Shown here one piece after another: positions 1 to 8,856 of a stretch of 64,000 bases of DNA. A model generated the notes under the pieces. That model had not been told where the DNA came from. It was given only the letters and a program-made list of their open reading frames with translations, and ran no database searches. The stretch is from Paracoccus lichenicola (GTDB lineage Bacteria; Pseudomonadota; Alphaproteobacteria; Rhodobacterales; Rhodobacteraceae): assembly GCF_009708075.1 (NCBI RefSeq), contig NZ_WMBT01000007.1:1-64000 (forward strand). The letters are read 5' to 3'. Position 1 is the stretch's first letter. The number at the start of each line of letters is the position of its first letter. The position numbers were made by a program, and so were the translations under genes.

Positions 1-404
1 CCGGCATCATCGCGCAAGACCCTGCGCCCCGTCTTTGCGGTCGATCAAACAAGGGGGGCTGCGTGATGGCGGGTGGCGCGCTTACACAGCAGTCAAGGTC
101 GTGTTTGGAGTAGCGTCTTCATTTTCCCCACATGCTCGGGCTTTCTGAGTTTCATACCACCCGCATGAAATCCCACCCTACAGCGGGAGCGGAAAAACGG
201 CTGCTCGCTTGCCCCTGCGTTGGCAGAAGGCATGTCTTGCCGACGCGTTCTTACCGTCACTCCGCTCGCGCTTGCGCGCGGTCATGCACTTGGGAAGCAG
301 GCAGCATCGAACATGACGCTGTTTGATGATCCCTTCCATGCTAGCCTCATGCCCGCTGCCCTGTCAGTCTGTTGGGGGAACAGAAGCACGAGGGATTGGG
401 TCGG
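1..404. other. Left-edge region without a supported gene
   Basis: No convincing gene is seen here. The first 66 bases read open on the plus strand and end in TGA at 64-66, so they could be the tail of a gene that starts outside the window, but 21 residues are too few to identify. The rest has no clear ribosome binding site or recognisable protein and probably holds the promoter of the RTX gene that follows. Confidence 0.4.
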
Positions 405-2507
405 ATGGTCGAATATCGGGTCAATGGTTACCAAGGCAACTGGCAGCGAGAGCCGCATGTCGCCGCGCTGCCTTCCGGCGGTTGGATCATCGTTTATGAA
501 GGCTACTTCAACAATTACGACGACTCGGACCTGAACTTCACCTATGTCGCGGCCCAGCGGTTCAACGCCGATGGCACGCTGCACGGCCCCGAGACGGTCA
601 TCAGCGCCATCGACGACACCGCCTCCGGCGATGCCAGCGTGGCGGTCCTGAAAGATGGCGGCTATGTCGTTACATGGACCTTCGCCGACCAGGACGACAT
701 CTTCACGAACGGCGCGCGCACCCGGGCGCGGGTGTTCGATGCCGACGGCACCGCACGCTCGCCGGTGATTGCCGCCGATGTGGCTGGCTCCTTTCGGACC
801 ATCGCCCCGGATGTCGCGGCTCGGGGGGATGGCGGCTTCACCCTGTCCTGGGGCATCGACTCCTCGGGCGGGCCGACCTTCGACGACGTGAGGGTGCGTC
901 ATTACTCGGCCAGCGGGCAGGCCATTACCGGCGACCGGCGGTTGAACACGCAGGAGGCCGCGTTCGACCAGCTCGTCACCCGCGCGGCCACCCTTGCCGA
1001 TGGCCGCGTCGTCATCGTCTGGGGGTCCGAGGCGACGATCGACGATGGCGGCGCGGGCGACAACGACATCCGCGCCAGCCTGTTCGCGGCGGACGGACGC
1101 CTGCTGAACAGCGACTTCCACCTGCTGCGCACTACCGGCAGCGCGGGATACGAGACGAACTCGGGCTATGACGTCACCGCCCTGGCCAATGGCGGCTTCG
1201 CGGTCGTGGCCGAGGATTACGCCTTTCGCTACGACGATGCCCTGGACGGCCGCTTCCTGATGCTGGCGACCTTTGACGCGGCCGGCCATCGCGTCACGCT
1301 GAGGCAGGCGGTCCACATCCCCTCGCACAGCTTCGAGGACGCCAGCCTGACGCAGCTGGATACCGGCGAGATCATGCTGGCTTGGAGCACCTATGGCCCC
1401 GACAGCGGCGACGGTAGGGACGTCTTCGGGCGGCTGTTCTCGGCCGCGGGCACGCCCGTGACCGGCGCGTTCGAGATCGGCACCAACCGCTTCGACTACG
1501 ACGACCAGGAAACGCCCGAGGTCGCGGCGCTGCGCGGCGGCGGGTTTGTCGTCACCTACACGAGCGACAGCATCGACAATGACGACGACGGCGTCGCCAT
1601 GCGCGTTTTGGGGCGCGGAACTGCGGGCGACGATGTTCTTGGCGTGGACGTGACCGGAACGCTGGCCGGCCTGGGCGGCAACGACCGCCTGACGGGGACC
1701 ATGCGGGCCAATGTCCTGGAGGGCGGCGGGGGCAACGACCGGCTGTTCGGGCTTGGCGGCAATGACCGCCTGCGCGGGGGCCTTGGCCATGACGGGGTGG
1801 AGGGCGGCGCCGGCAACGACACCCTGGCGGGCGACGATGGCAACGATCTGCTTGCGGGCGGCGCGGGACACGATCTTCTGCAAGGCGGAGGGGGAAACGA
1901 TGTCCTGAACGGTAGCCTGGGTGTGGATACCGCCGTCTATGCCGGCTCGGTTGTAGTAACGGTGCGGCTGGCTATGACCGCGCAGCAGAAAACCGGGCAC
2001 GGACTGGACCGGCTGGTCGGCATCGAGAATGTCACCTCCGGCTCAGGCAGGGATGTGCTGGTCGGCAACGGCCTTGCCAACAGCTTGGCCGGAGGGGCGG
2101 GGAACGACAACCTCCGGGGTGGCGATGGTGCGGACCGGATCACCGGCGGAACGGGAGCCGATACCTTGTGGGGCAGCCTGTCGGCCTTGAAGGACGGCGA
2201 CCGCGATACCTTCGTCTTCACCTCCCCTGCAGATGCCCGCACCGGCGCGTCCGGCGCGGACCGCATCATCGGCTTCGAGCGCGGCGTCGACCGCATATCG
2301 TTGTCGGCCATCGACGCCGATCCGGGAATGGCCGGGAACCAGGCCTTTGACTGGGGTGGCGCCAAGCCCGTGACCCATGGTGTTTGGGTGACCGCCACCG
2401 GATCGACACGCGTGGTCAACATCGACGTCTCGGGCGATGCCCGCGCCGACATGCAGATCTATCTGGCCGGCATGACCGGGTTCAGCGCAGGGGATCTGCT
2501 GCTGTGA
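405..2507 (+). CDS. Secreted RTX calcium-binding protein
   Basis: A 700-residue protein. Residues 1 to about 400 form an acidic region of repeated motifs such as [13 protein letters not shown] and [11 protein letters not shown], resembling a beta-propeller. From about residue 405 there are glycine- and aspartate-rich nonapeptides of the form GGxGxDxLx (for example GGNDRLTG and [10 protein letters not shown]), which bind calcium in RTX proteins. The last 100 residues ([25 protein letters not shown]) match the serralysin-type C-terminal domain that usually carries the type I secretion signal. There is no N-terminal signal peptide, as expected for this export route. ATG 405 is preferred; an in-frame TTG at 372 would add 11 residues. 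No protease motif is visible, so a surface or biofilm matrix role is inferred. No secretion genes lie nearby. Confidence 0.85.
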   Translation: MVEYRVNGYQGNWQREPHVAALPSGGWIIVYEGYFNNYDDSDLNFTYVAAQRFNADGTLHGPETVISAIDDTASGDASVAVLKDGGYVVTWTFADQDDIFTNGARTRARVFDADGTARSPVIAADVAGSFRTIAPDVAARGDGGFTLSWGIDSSGGPTFDDVRVRHYSASGQAITGDRRLNTQEAAFDQLVTRAATLADGRVVIVWGSEATIDDGGAGDNDIRASLFAADGRLLNSDFHLLRTTGSAGYETNSGYDVTALANGGFAVVAEDYAFRYDDALDGRFLMLATFDAAGHRVTLRQAVHIPSHSFEDASLTQLDTGEIMLAWSTYGPDSGDGRDVFGRLFSAAGTPVTGAFEIGTNRFDYDDQETPEVAALRGGGFVVTYTSDSIDNDDDGVAMRVLGRGTAGDDVLGVDVTGTLAGLGGNDRLTGTMRANVLEGGGGNDRLFGLGGNDRLRGGLGHDGVEGGAGNDTLAGDDGNDLLAGGAGHDLLQGGGGNDVLNGSLGVDTAVYAGSVVVTVRLAMTAQQKTGHGLDRLVGIENVTSGSGRDVLVGNGLANSLAGGAGNDNLRGGDGADRITGGTGADTLWGSLSALKDGDRDTFVFTSPADARTGASGADRIIGFERGVDRISLSAIDADPGMAGNQAFDWGGAKPVTHGVWVTATGSTRVVNIDVSGDARADMQIYLAGMTGFSAGDLLL

Positions 2508-2707
2508 TCCGGCAGGGGCCAGCTCTCGGGCAAGGCGCCGCAACAGGCCTCGATGTCGTGCTTGGGCTGCTGAAAACCTGGCGAAATCTCGACCTCTCCC
2601 TCCTCCCCGACCTGGGAGATCGCCCCGGCCTCGACGGCTCGGCCGGGCGGATCCCGTTTCTCCCGGAACGCGTTGCCGTCCGGCCAGCCTGAACCGAACT
2701 ACCCGGG

Positions 2708-2739
2708 AACCTGCCCCAGTTAGCAACCGGGGCAGGTTT
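2708..2739 (+). terminator. Rho-independent terminator-like hairpin
   Basis: A perfect 10-bp stem (AACCTGCCCC, 2708-2717, with GGGGCAGGTT, 2729-2738) encloses an 11-nt loop and ends in a short T run. It lies 200 bp after the RTX stop codon. It may end that transcript or insulate the IS-rich region. Confidence 0.5.
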
Positions 2740-2785
2740 CGGGCATGATCGTTGCGCTTGTGACGGATGTCTGATTCAACATGGC

Positions 2786-3290
2786 ATGAGCCCGCTTTCG
2801 GACGATGGATCTGGGACGCTGCCGCCCAACGCCTTGCGCCGGCTCGTTGTCAATCTGTCGCAGTGGCTTGGCGCCCTCAAGGCGCAGGTGGCCGAACCAG
2901 AGGGTCAGCTCGACAGGGCCGAAACGGCCCATGCTGCTTTGCAAGCCGAGACCCAGGATCTGCGCGACGAGAGCGCGCGGCTGAAGAACCTGTCCCGCAG
3001 CGGTCGCCGTTCAAACAGTCCTTCATAGAAAAGACGACGAACCGCAACCCCGGCCAAGCCAGGCGGGACACGTCGGCCAAGGGGTCCCAAGCACGATACG
3101 GACCGTGTCAGCCGAGAGGGGGTGCTGACGGTCGAGGCTCCAGCAGGATCGCGCTTCAGGGACTCTGAAACTTGCCTGGCCCGCGAACTGGCAATCTCGG
3201 CCGAGCTTGTCCGCTACCGGCGCGAACGCTGGCTGACACCCGGAAGCGCGCCGCAGTCGCGCGATGTAAGGAACCTTCCTCGATACAGGC
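2786..3290 (+). pseudogene. Decayed IS66-like transposase remnant
   Basis: Pieces of a transposase are spread over different frames. The first (2786-3000) reads LPPNALRRLVVNLSQWLGAL followed by an alpha-helical QLDRAETAHAALQ segment and an LKNL end, like the N-terminal coiled coil of these proteins. A second frame around 3005-3110 reads PFKQSFIEKTTNRNPGQARR, and a third (3122-3245) reads EAPAGSRFRD and LVRYRRERWLTPG. Together these follow the order of a family commonly annotated as IS66-like transposase. The catalytic core is missing and at least two frameshifts separate the pieces, so no product is expected. Family assignment is from memory of the motif order. Confidence 0.55.
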
Positions 3291-3401
3291 TACTTAGATT
3301 GGCCCAGCGAGACGCACGTCATTACAAAGGCATTTTTCATGTCAGCGTAAAGATCTTGATCGCTGTTGTTTGACCTCGGACGTTAACATCGCCCAGAGGA
3401 G

Positions 3402-3524
3402 GCCGCCACCAAGCTGATCTTCCTGGCCATCTGCAACTTCGAGAAGCGCGGCCGTACCGTCCGGGACTGGGTTGCCGCCCGCAATCAACTGGCCATGATG
3501 TTTGCAGGACGCTTCGACGCTTGA
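3402..3524 (+). pseudogene. C-terminal fragment of an IS256-family transposase
   Basis: An open stretch of 40 codons ending in TGA reads AATKLIFLAICNFEKRGRTV, then RDWVAARNQLAMMFAGRF. This matches the usual C-terminus of IS256/Mutator-family transposases (KLIYLALRNFEKGGRxVREW, then AARNQFAIMFGxRF). The rest of the gene is absent upstream, so it is a relic. With the previous remnant and the intact IS3 element it marks this region as a repeated insertion site. Confidence 0.65.
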
Positions 3525-4050
3525 CCGTATCTGAAAACCGCATGGGTCCGATCAGATACACAGAGCTTCAGATACTCCCATAACTTGGGTCGCATAAGCG
3601 GCCTCGACCACGGCGAAGCCTGCGTCCGCTGTACGTCGGATCACCGACCTGCTGCAGACCGCGGACGTGCAGTAACCTGAGATCCCCATCACCCATTTCC
3701 AGCCATATCCCTGTCAAGAGACTGGAACTGTAATTCAATCCGCCGGCATGTGCGCGCTGCTTGGCGCTCAGAGGACTGGCGGCAATGGACAATGAACCGT
3801 TGCGATTACTGCGGGAAGTTGCGTCATGCTAGGATCGGCATGGTATTGCAGTTTACCGTTCCGGCGGATGGTGTGTGCTTGACCTCGCCCGTCTCCACAA
3901 TGACGCGGCGGTTGGTCATACCGATCAGCACCCGCAGCCGGTCAGCCACTGTATCGAACCCGGCGAGTACCGGCATGACAGCCAGTTGGTAGCAAAGTGC
4001 ACCAAAAACATTCACTTGTGGATCACTTCTGGGCGGAAATCTACGCCCAC
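3525..4050. other. Region without a supported gene
   Basis: About 525 bp between the IS256-type remnant and the Hint gene. A minus-strand open frame at 3824-4015 (63 codons) has no recognisable motif and no good ribosome binding site. The region could be further debris from insertions. Nothing firm can be called. Confidence 0.4.
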
Positions 4051-5247
4051 CTATAGCGAAAGAAGATCCTTTTCATTCTTCATATGCCGTCGGACCAGTT
4101 CCTTTTGCAGCATACGCGATGGAATTGTATGTGCTGGGGTTCCAGAAGAACCGATTTCACGAACCTCCGGAAAAAGTGACACAAATTCTTCCCGCTGCGC
4201 CTTGCTTAGTGTCTTTTGGGTTTCAAAGTTCATCAAGAAGCTTTCGGTTGGTGCACCTTCAGCAAATATCACCTCGTGTCTTTTGAAGACGAGGTGAAAA
4301 TATTCTACGCTCTCGACAGCGTTCTCGACATGAACTCCTGGCAACTCGGTTAATCTTATTGCAGCAACGAGAGCGGTCGCTGATCCGAACATGCGTCTGA
4401 CGATATCGGACTTTACGGCCATGCGGTGTTGGCGTGACACAACCAAATCTCTTTTGGGCAACCCCGAGCCCAATGCTCCAGCAGTGATCCGTATCGGATA
4501 AAGCTTTGCGTTCTTTCGAAGCTCATTTGCTCCTATGATCCGGCTCATCGTTAAGACAAGCTCTTGAAAGCCATTATCCTGAGTCAGCACTTTGCAGCCT
4601 GATTTCAAGTTCTCGATGGGCACATCACCGCAGTCCGTAGTGATCAACGTTCCACGGACGAAACAAGTCACAGGGGATGGTACCAAGTCACCGGCATCCC
4701 TCATGGTGTCGATGTCAGAGTTCCATCTCAGGTCACCCACAAGGCCGCCAGCAGCGAGCCTGGAGAAGTCTATAACCATGGTCGTATAAAGATCTCCGAC
4801 GGCTGGACTTCCCGTCAGGTTTACAATCCCTGAATAAGTTACCGTCAAGTTACCGGTAATTTCTTCATACTCTGGAGCCAATCTGAAAGGATAGCCACTC
4901 AACGAACTGGGCGTAGAATTTCCAACCGGATGATCATCACTGTCTAAATTCGTATCGAATACGGAACTTGCAGGCTGCAAGTCAATTTGAAGTGACTTCA
5001 GAAGTTTGGTTGTAGATAAATCATGCCAATCAAAACCGAAGGACATGTCGATGTTTGTGCCGGTAGCTCCGCCAAAGGTGTATGGGTCCAATGCACGCCA
5101 TGTCAGGATTTCGGTAGAGCCGTCAGCATATGTGGCCGTGATCGCAGCACCGTCTAAATCGACTCCGCGCGAGGTCGTATCGTTCCGAATGCCACTGACG
5201 GTTTCGTGTGGGTTCTCGTCCAGCCTGACAATATCAATTGAGGGCAT
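4051..5247 (-). CDS. Hint-domain protein (Hint_2 type)
   Basis: A 398-residue protein with an N-terminal region of about 190 residues of unknown function and a C-terminal Hedgehog/intein (Hint) domain. The Hint domain begins at Cys195 (CFVRGTLITTDCGDVPIENL), continues with a tract ending KVLTQDNG, and has the block VSRQHRMAV that matches the conserved HR motif. EYFHLVFKRHEVIFAEGAPTE also matches the usual end of this family. Such proteins are common in Rhodobacterales and are thought to self-process or act in surface proteins, but few have been studied. Codon use is clearly lower in GC than in the neighbours, and the gene sits among insertion remnants, which suggests recent transfer. The upstream region (5248-5457) is AT-rich and probably carries its promoter. 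Confidence 0.8.
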   Translation of the reverse strand: MPSIDIVRLDENPHETVSGIRNDTTSRGVDLDGAAITATYADGSTEILTWRALDPYTFGGATGTNIDMSFGFDWHDLSTTKLLKSLQIDLQPASSVFDTNLDSDDHPVGNSTPSSLSGYPFRLAPEYEEITGNLTVTYSGIVNLTGSPAVGDLYTTMVIDFSRLAAGGLVGDLRWNSDIDTMRDAGDLVPSPVTCFVRGTLITTDCGDVPIENLKSGCKVLTQDNGFQELVLTMSRIIGANELRKNAKLYPIRITAGALGSGLPKRDLVVSRQHRMAVKSDIVRRMFGSATALVAAIRLTELPGVHVENAVESVEYFHLVFKRHEVIFAEGAPTESFLMNFETQKTLSKAQREEFVSLFPEVREIGSSGTPAHTIPSRMLQKELVRRHMKNEKDLLSL

Positions 5248-5311
5248 TCAATAATTACCTTCTACAATTTCCATTACAACCAACCAACTTCGATTGCAAA
5301 TTTATGTATTT

Positions 5312-6319
5312 TTACAAACATATCCTAGCGCAACTTGCCAACCTTATGCACTGCCACAAACTTACCGGGTTAAGACCCTCATGTGGCCTGATTTTACACA
5401 TGACCGGAACCTCTCGCAATAGGATTGTCAGATTTCCACTCAGAACTGAGCCGGATATGAACCCCTTGGGCTGGACCACATTACGCCATCTGAACCAAGC
5501 CGCCTTTTGGGCGAACAGGGTGTCGAATTCCTCGGGGGTTCGATAGCCGAGGGCTGAGTGCAGTCTTTTCGCGTTGTAGAGCTGCTTGATGAACATCGGC
5601 AAGCGGGCGGCCACATCGGCAAAGGTCTCGTATCCGGCCCGGTAGACCTCCTCGACCTTCAGGGTCTTCATGAAGCTCTCGGCATTCGCATTGTGATAGG
5701 CGTTACCGGCGCTGCTCATCGAGCCGCGCAAGCCTGCAGCCTCAAGAACATCACGAGAGGCGTATTGGCAGCCGCGGTCGGCATGATGGATACAGCCCCT
5801 GGGAGGGTTTCTGCTCATGACCGCCGCGTGCACGGCAGCAAGCGCCAGTTCCGTGTCCAGGTGCCGCGACAGCGCATGGTCTATGACCTTGCGGCTGCAG
5901 GCATCCAGAATGATGGCCAGGTAGCAAAGGTCCGTGGCGACACGGATATAGGTGAAGTCCGCGACCGAGACCTGGTCCGGCCGATCGGGAATGATGTTGC
6001 GATACAGGTTGGGGAAGATCGGGCCGTCCTGTCGGCTGTCGGTGGTGCGCACGAAGCGCCTGCGGGGCTTGATGCCCAGTCCCGCCTCTCGCATGACCCG
6101 CGCTACCTTCTTGTGGTTGATCCCAAGTCCCCGGCGCCGAAGCTCGTGGGTCACGCGCCGATAGCCATAGCAGGGCAGCTCATCCTGAATGTCTTCGATG
6201 ATGGCGGCAAGTTCGGCGTCCGTCAGCGTTCCATGCTTCCCGGTCAAACGATAGTGATACGTGCTGCGCGGCAGGGTCATGGCCTTGCACCCCGTCTGAC
6301 GGAGCAGCCTGCGGGCCAC
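5312..6319 (-). CDS. IS3-family transposase OrfB
   Basis: Carries the DDE integrase core of IS3-type transposases. The first Asp is in VSVADFTYIRVA, the second in IHHADRGCQYAS, and the Glu in NANAESFMKTLKVEE. The N-terminal RRVTHELRRRGLGINHKKV is the usual HTH_21 region. OrfB is normally made by -1 frameshifting from OrfA: the frame is open upstream of GTG 6319 through a KTSRSLGANG stretch that overlaps the end of OrfA. The frame has no stop inside the element. It crosses the inverted repeat at 5480-5458 and ends at 5312 in flanking DNA, adding about 50 foreign residues. Because OrfA is frameshifted the element may not be able to move by itself. Confidence 0.85.
   Translation of the reverse strand: MARRLLRQTGCKAMTLPRSTYHYRLTGKHGTLTDAELAAIIEDIQDELPCYGYRRVTHELRRRGLGINHKKVARVMREAGLGIKPRRRFVRTTDSRQDGPIFPNLYRNIIPDRPDQVSVADFTYIRVATDLCYLAIILDACSRKVIDHALSRHLDTELALAAVHAAVMSRNPPRGCIHHADRGCQYASRDVLEAAGLRGSMSSAGNAYHNANAESFMKTLKVEEVYRAGYETFADVAARLPMFIKQLYNAKRLHSALGYRTPEEFDTLFAQKAAWFRWRNVVQPKGFISGSVLSGNLTILLREVPVMCKIRPHEGLNPVSLWQCIRLASCARICL
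5458..5480. repeat. IS3 element terminal inverted repeat, orfB end
   Basis: The sequence begins TGAACCCCTTGGGCTGGACC and pairs with 6691-6713 except for one base. The orfB reading frame passes through it without a stop. Confidence 0.85.
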
Positions 6320-6641
6320 TGATCGCGAAGGTTTCTCGCTGCCGTTCGCGCCCAGGCTCCGCGATGTTTTTTGGCAAGATCCGGATCCATCGTGAACTGA
6401 CCCACCTTCCGCTCAAGCGCGGCGATCCGGGCTTCATGCTCGGCGATGACGCTTTCTTCGGCTTCCTCGTCATTCAGCTCGCCCCGGTCAAGACTTCGGT
6501 CAGCCACAGCTGGATGAGGTTGGCGGAGAGGCTGTGGCTGCGTTGCGCATCGCGCCGCCCCAGTACGCCGGCGCGGATGTCCTGGCAGAGTTGCAGCTTG
6601 AATGGCGCGGAATGCCGGCGGTAGGAACTGCGTGTTGTCAT
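6277..6641 (-). pseudogene. IS3-family OrfA, frameshifted
   Basis: Starts at ATG 6641 with MTTRSSYRRHSAPFKLQLCQ, the helix-turn-helix region of IS3 OrfA, and reads to a stop at 6474 shortly after NLIQLWL. The remaining part (DRGELNDEEAEESVIAEHEA, then RIAALERKVGQFTMDPDLAKK, a leucine-zipper-like tail) lies in the next frame and ends at 6277. A single-base change near 6500 would restore one frame. Without it the DNA-binding and dimerisation halves are separate. Confidence 0.7.
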
Positions 6642-6690
6642 GGGCCTTCTCCGATCAAGACCCGTCCAGCGTATCAGTTTGTCAGGGTCC

Positions 6691-6713
6691 TGTGGTCCAG
6701 CCCATGGGGTTCA
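6691..6713. repeat. IS3 element terminal inverted repeat, orfA end
   Basis: The reverse complement begins TGAACCCCATGGGCTGGACC. It lies about 50 bp upstream of the orfA start codon, where the element's promoter would be. Confidence 0.85.
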
Positions 6714-6841
6714 CTCCACTTGTTGGTCAACGTTGAAGCAGCTTGGCTTGATGCTTGGGTCAGACTGATTTGAAAATCGCCGGTTAGGGGGCGAGCTACT
6801 CCTGAAGATCTGGCCCCTGGTGAGACTTTCGTTGTTCATGG

Positions 6842-7513
6842 CTAGAGGCCAGTCGCCCCCATGACAACGCCGACAGTGCGCCAGATAACCAAGGCATCAG
6901 TGCGCAAGCTGATCGATCGCTCGTAATCATCATCGTACCTGGCCCGAGATGCGAAGGTAGACTGGTTGCGTTCCGACACCTGCCATAGGCCGGTGAGGCC
7001 CGGCCGCAGTCCATAGTAGCTGGAACCCGGATACATGGCCTGCTGTTCAGGAAGCATCGGACGGGGACCGACCAGGCTCATGTGACCGATCAGGACGTTC
7101 CAAAGCTGAGGAAGCTCATCCAACGAGCTTTTGCGCAGGAAACGACCGAACCGCGTAATGCGTGGATCGTGGCGCAGTTTCTGGGTTTCATCCCATTCGG
7201 CGCGCGCCTCGGGATTGGTGTCGAAATGGTCCTGCAGCCGATCGTCGGCATCGACCACCATGCTGCGGAGCTTCCACATCCGGTAGCGGTGCCCATCACG
7301 ACCAACCCGCTCCTGCGAGTAAAAGGGACTGCCGCCATTAATAACAACCACCAGTGCCAGCACCAGAACAAGTGGCAAGACTATCGGTAATGCCATCAGC
7401 ACCAAAAGGATATCAAGCGAACGCTTGAAAGAGTCGCGATAAAGCCTGTGAAGTGGGTCAAAGAAGAAGACATGGGCCGGTATTTCGGCCAAGAACCGCT
7501 GCTGAAAAAACAT
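6842..7513 (-). CDS. ExoY-type undecaprenyl-phosphate sugar transferase
   Basis: A 223-residue bacterial sugar transferase that would move a sugar 1-phosphate from a UDP-sugar to undecaprenyl phosphate, the first step of exopolysaccharide repeat assembly. It has one N-terminal membrane segment (ILLVLMALPIVLPLVLVLAL) and then the conserved cytosolic core: PFYSQERVGRDG, YRMWKLRSMVVDAD, RITRFGRFLRKSSLDELPQL and the SLVGPRPM and RPGLTGLWQ motifs. The length fits the short ExoY class without the extra N-terminal membrane domain. It stands alone beside the IS3 element, about 5 kb from the main glycan locus, which lacks its own initiating transferase, so it may serve that locus. The upstream 130 bases are AT-rich and probably hold the promoter. 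Confidence 0.85.
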   Translation of the reverse strand: MFFQQRFLAEIPAHVFFFDPLHRLYRDSFKRSLDILLVLMALPIVLPLVLVLALVVVINGGSPFYSQERVGRDGHRYRMWKLRSMVVDADDRLQDHFDTNPEARAEWDETQKLRHDPRITRFGRFLRKSSLDELPQLWNVLIGHMSLVGPRPMLPEQQAMYPGSSYYGLRPGLTGLWQVSERNQSTFASRARYDDDYERSISLRTDALVIWRTVGVVMGATGL

Positions 7514-7980
7514 GACAAATCACTCGTTACAAACCAAATTCTTTAAAGTCTTAAGTAAGCTTTCGAAATCAGCAGACTTCGGTGGGTTCTCAACTCTTGA
7601 CGTTTAAGCTGCTACATCGTTCAACTAGCGCATGATCTTTCCGGAAGGAATTTGGCTTTTCGGACAGCTATCCAAATGGGCAAGTTTGACTTTGCGCCAT
7701 GTCGGCAAATCGTAAGCGCGACGCCGGCCCCCCCCTGCCATTGCTAAGCTGAACCGGCCATTGTTCGTATGGGTCGGTTTGAAGGCTTGCGATTTTGCAA
7801 GAGACAAAGAAGTGGGCGTCCATCTGGACAGCTCCTGTAAGGCTCGGTTTCCCGGCTGTCCAGCAGCCATTCGGCGACGAGATGATAGCGCCCTTGCCGC
7901 GTGCCTCGGATCGACAGATAGGTGGCCCGCACCGCTTCGCGGTTGTCGGCGGTGCCTTTAGAAAGAGCACGACCTTGTAA
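7514..7980. other. Promoter region and unassigned sequence
   Basis: Bases 7514-7640 are AT-rich and lie directly upstream of the ExoY-type gene, so they probably contain its promoter. The rest (7650-7980) has open minus-strand frames with protein-like stretches such as NREAVRATYLSIRGTRQGRY, but these switch frame and lack a start. They may be a decayed gene that I cannot name. Confidence 0.35.
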
Positions 7981-8856
7981 TTAGATCCCGCGCATCAAGC
8001 TTGGCGTCTCGGCGGGAAGCTGCCGCGCCAGAAACCCCATCGGCCCGTGACGCTCGGACAATCTGCGGCCCGCCTCGCCGTGCAGCCAGACGCCCCAGCA
8101 GGCGGCTTCCCAAGGCCCAAGGCCCCGCGCGCTCAGCCCGGCGATGATCCCGGTCAGCACATCCCCGAAACCGCCGGTGGCAAGTCCCGCGCCGCCGCCG
8201 CCGTAAAGCGCGGTTTCGCCCTGTGGGTTCGCCAGCATCGTCGTCGGCCCCTTCAGCAGCACCACGGCGCCCAGATCCCTTGCCAGTCTCACAACCATCT
8301 TTGCACGGTTTTTCGTCACCACATCCCGGTCTTCGCCGGTCAGCGCCGCCATCTCTCCGGCATGAGGCGTCAGAATCAGGCGGCCCGTCATCCGGCGCAG
8401 CAGCGGCAGGCGGTCATGGCCGGCGGCCACCGCCGCCGCGTCGAGGATCACGCGGCACTCCTCGGCCCGTGGCAGGACCGCGTCAAGGACCCGCCCCGCC
8501 GCATCGGCGGACCCCATCGCCGGGCCGATCGCCAAGCAATCGCAATGGTCCAGCAGTTGTTCCACCGGGCCGGTGCCCGCGATTTCGCCGGTCTCGTCCG
8601 TGGGCAGGGCGAACATCCCCGCCTCGGGCAGCAGCACGCCCAGCGGGATCGCCAGCATGTCCGGCACGGCCAGTTGCACCTTGCCGGCGCCCGATTGAAA
8701 CGCCGCCTCGGCGGTGAGGCGCATTCCCCCCGGCACCCGCGCCGAGCCGCCGATCAGCACCACGCGACCGCGCGCGTTCTTGTCCACATCCTCATGGACC
8801 GGCAGCGGATGCGCCCGCAGCCATGCCGCGTCCAGCGTGATCGGCGCCCCGCTCAT
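7981..8856 (-). CDS. nnrD: ADP-dependent NAD(P)H-hydrate dehydratase
   Basis: A 291-residue YjeF C-terminal (ribokinase-fold) protein that would repair damaged NADHX/NADPHX, using ADP. Family blocks are visible: GRVVLIGGSARVPGGMRLTA, AFQSGAGKVQLAVP, CLAIGPAMG, LILTPHAGEMA, AVVLLKGPTTMLANP and ATGGFGDVLTGIIAGL. The N-terminal epimerase domain fused to it in many bacteria is missing, so this is a stand-alone dehydratase. In the nucleotide-binding loop the residue before GDVLTG is Phe, where Ser or Thr is usual. The start overlaps the stop of the upstream histidine phosphatase by 4 bp, so the two are translationally coupled. Confidence 0.8.
   Translation of the reverse strand: MSGAPITLDAAWLRAHPLPVHEDVDKNARGRVVLIGGSARVPGGMRLTAEAAFQSGAGKVQLAVPDMLAIPLGVLLPEAGMFALPTDETGEIAGTGPVEQLLDHCDCLAIGPAMGSADAAGRVLDAVLPRAEECRVILDAAAVAAGHDRLPLLRRMTGRLILTPHAGEMAALTGEDRDVVTKNRAKMVVRLARDLGAVVLLKGPTTMLANPQGETALYGGGGAGLATGGFGDVLTGIIAGLSARGLGPWEAACWGVWLHGEAGRRLSERHGPMGFLARQLPAETPSLMRGI

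Larger units (their letters stand above)
5458..6713 (-). mobile_element. IS3-family insertion sequence, 1256 bp
   Basis: The element is delimited by near-perfect terminal inverted repeats (5458-5480 and 6691-6713; one mismatch in 23) that start with TG and end with CA, as is typical of IS3. It encodes an OrfA (frameshifted) and an OrfB transposase on the minus strand. No target-site duplication is visible: the left flank ends in ata and the right flank starts with ctc. That suggests recombination between copies or loss of one flank. Confidence 0.85.

Noticed and set aside
282..2000. Long minus-strand open frame opposite the RTX gene
   Set aside because: It is rich in Arg, Gly and Val without any domain, and the plus strand has a clear RTX protein. 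High GC removes stop codons from the antisense frame.
3824..4015. 63-codon minus-strand frame next to the Hint gene
   Set aside because: No start signal and no similarity that I can recognise; left as unassigned sequence.
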